Positions 6,137 to 6,137 of a stretch of 6,137 bases of DNA are shown piece by piece. Within the stretch, counting starts at the first letter, position 1; every line of letters begins with the position of its first letter. The notes under the pieces are model-generated. The model had not been told where the DNA came from, did no database searches, and saw only the letters and a program-made list of their open reading frames with translations. The position numbers and the translations under genes were made by a program. Origin of the DNA: Mariprofundaceae bacterium (lineage in GTDB: Bacteria > Pseudomonadota > Zetaproteobacteria > Mariprofundales > Mariprofundaceae); contig JAUZQP010000207.1 in NCBI GenBank assembly GCA_030950965.1, positions 1 through 6,137 of the forward strand. The letters are read 5' to 3'.

Positions 6137-6137
6137 C
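5994..6137. mobile_element. Possible left edge of an inserted element, running off the right end
   Basis: Fpg-like sequence breaks off near 5973-5985, and the following 144 bases match nothing I know. GGCTCTTCTAAATTTCGAG (5994-6012) has the general look of ISL3-family terminal repeats, which begin GG and carry AATTTC. The other end and transposase are not visible, so this is a weak call. If true, the 8-base target duplication typical of that family would be 5986-5993. A plain deletion or rearrangement junction is an equal alternative. Confidence 0.25.

Noticed and set aside
1..6137. CRISPR array, tRNA or rRNA genes
   Set aside because: No regularly spaced direct repeats and no tRNA or rRNA-like stretches were seen.

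Overview
The window suggests a Gram-negative, probably gammaproteobacterial, genome of moderate GC. It holds an outer-membrane TonB-dependent receptor, a YfiR-family periplasmic protein and an HAMP/PAS hybrid histidine kinase. The genus cannot be fixed from the sequence alone.

Layout. Positions 5166 down to 1 (minus strand) form one compact three-gene operon. First is a YfiR/DUF4154-family periplasmic protein (4630-5166, TTG start). Second is a TonB-dependent outer-membrane receptor (2309-4633), joined to the first by an ATGA stop/start overlap. Third is a membrane-bound hybrid sensor histidine kinase (from 2305, 3 bases after the receptor stop), which runs off the left edge after its first receiver domain. 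A consensus -10 box (TATAAT) lies just upstream, and a 13-bp perfect palindrome covers the -35 position. Positions 5248-5411 hold a 164-bp nearly symmetrical inverted repeat, probably a MITE-like or other dispersed repeat, between the divergent units. On the plus strand, 5475-5897 encodes a 140-residue conserved-looking protein that I cannot name; one segment is faintly reminiscent of actin-like MreB. Its end overlaps by 8 bases the start of a 31-codon remnant resembling the N-terminus of formamidopyrimidine-DNA glycosylase (MutM/Fpg). The last ~150 bases are unrecognised, open in one frame on each strand, and may be the edge of an inserted element.

How the genes may work together. In Pseudomonas YfiBNR, periplasmic YfiR represses the inner-membrane diguanylate cyclase YfiN through its periplasmic CHASE8-type domain, and the outer-membrane lipoprotein YfiB relieves this. 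Here the same three compartments are represented, but the outer-membrane partner is a TonB-dependent receptor. The inner-membrane output is a His-Asp phosphorelay kinase whose periplasmic part resembles CHASE8. The attractive inference is a YfiR-gated trans-envelope signalling system in which ligand at the receptor is relayed by YfiR to the kinase. This is inferred from gene order, coupling and domain resemblance; nothing in the sequence proves it.
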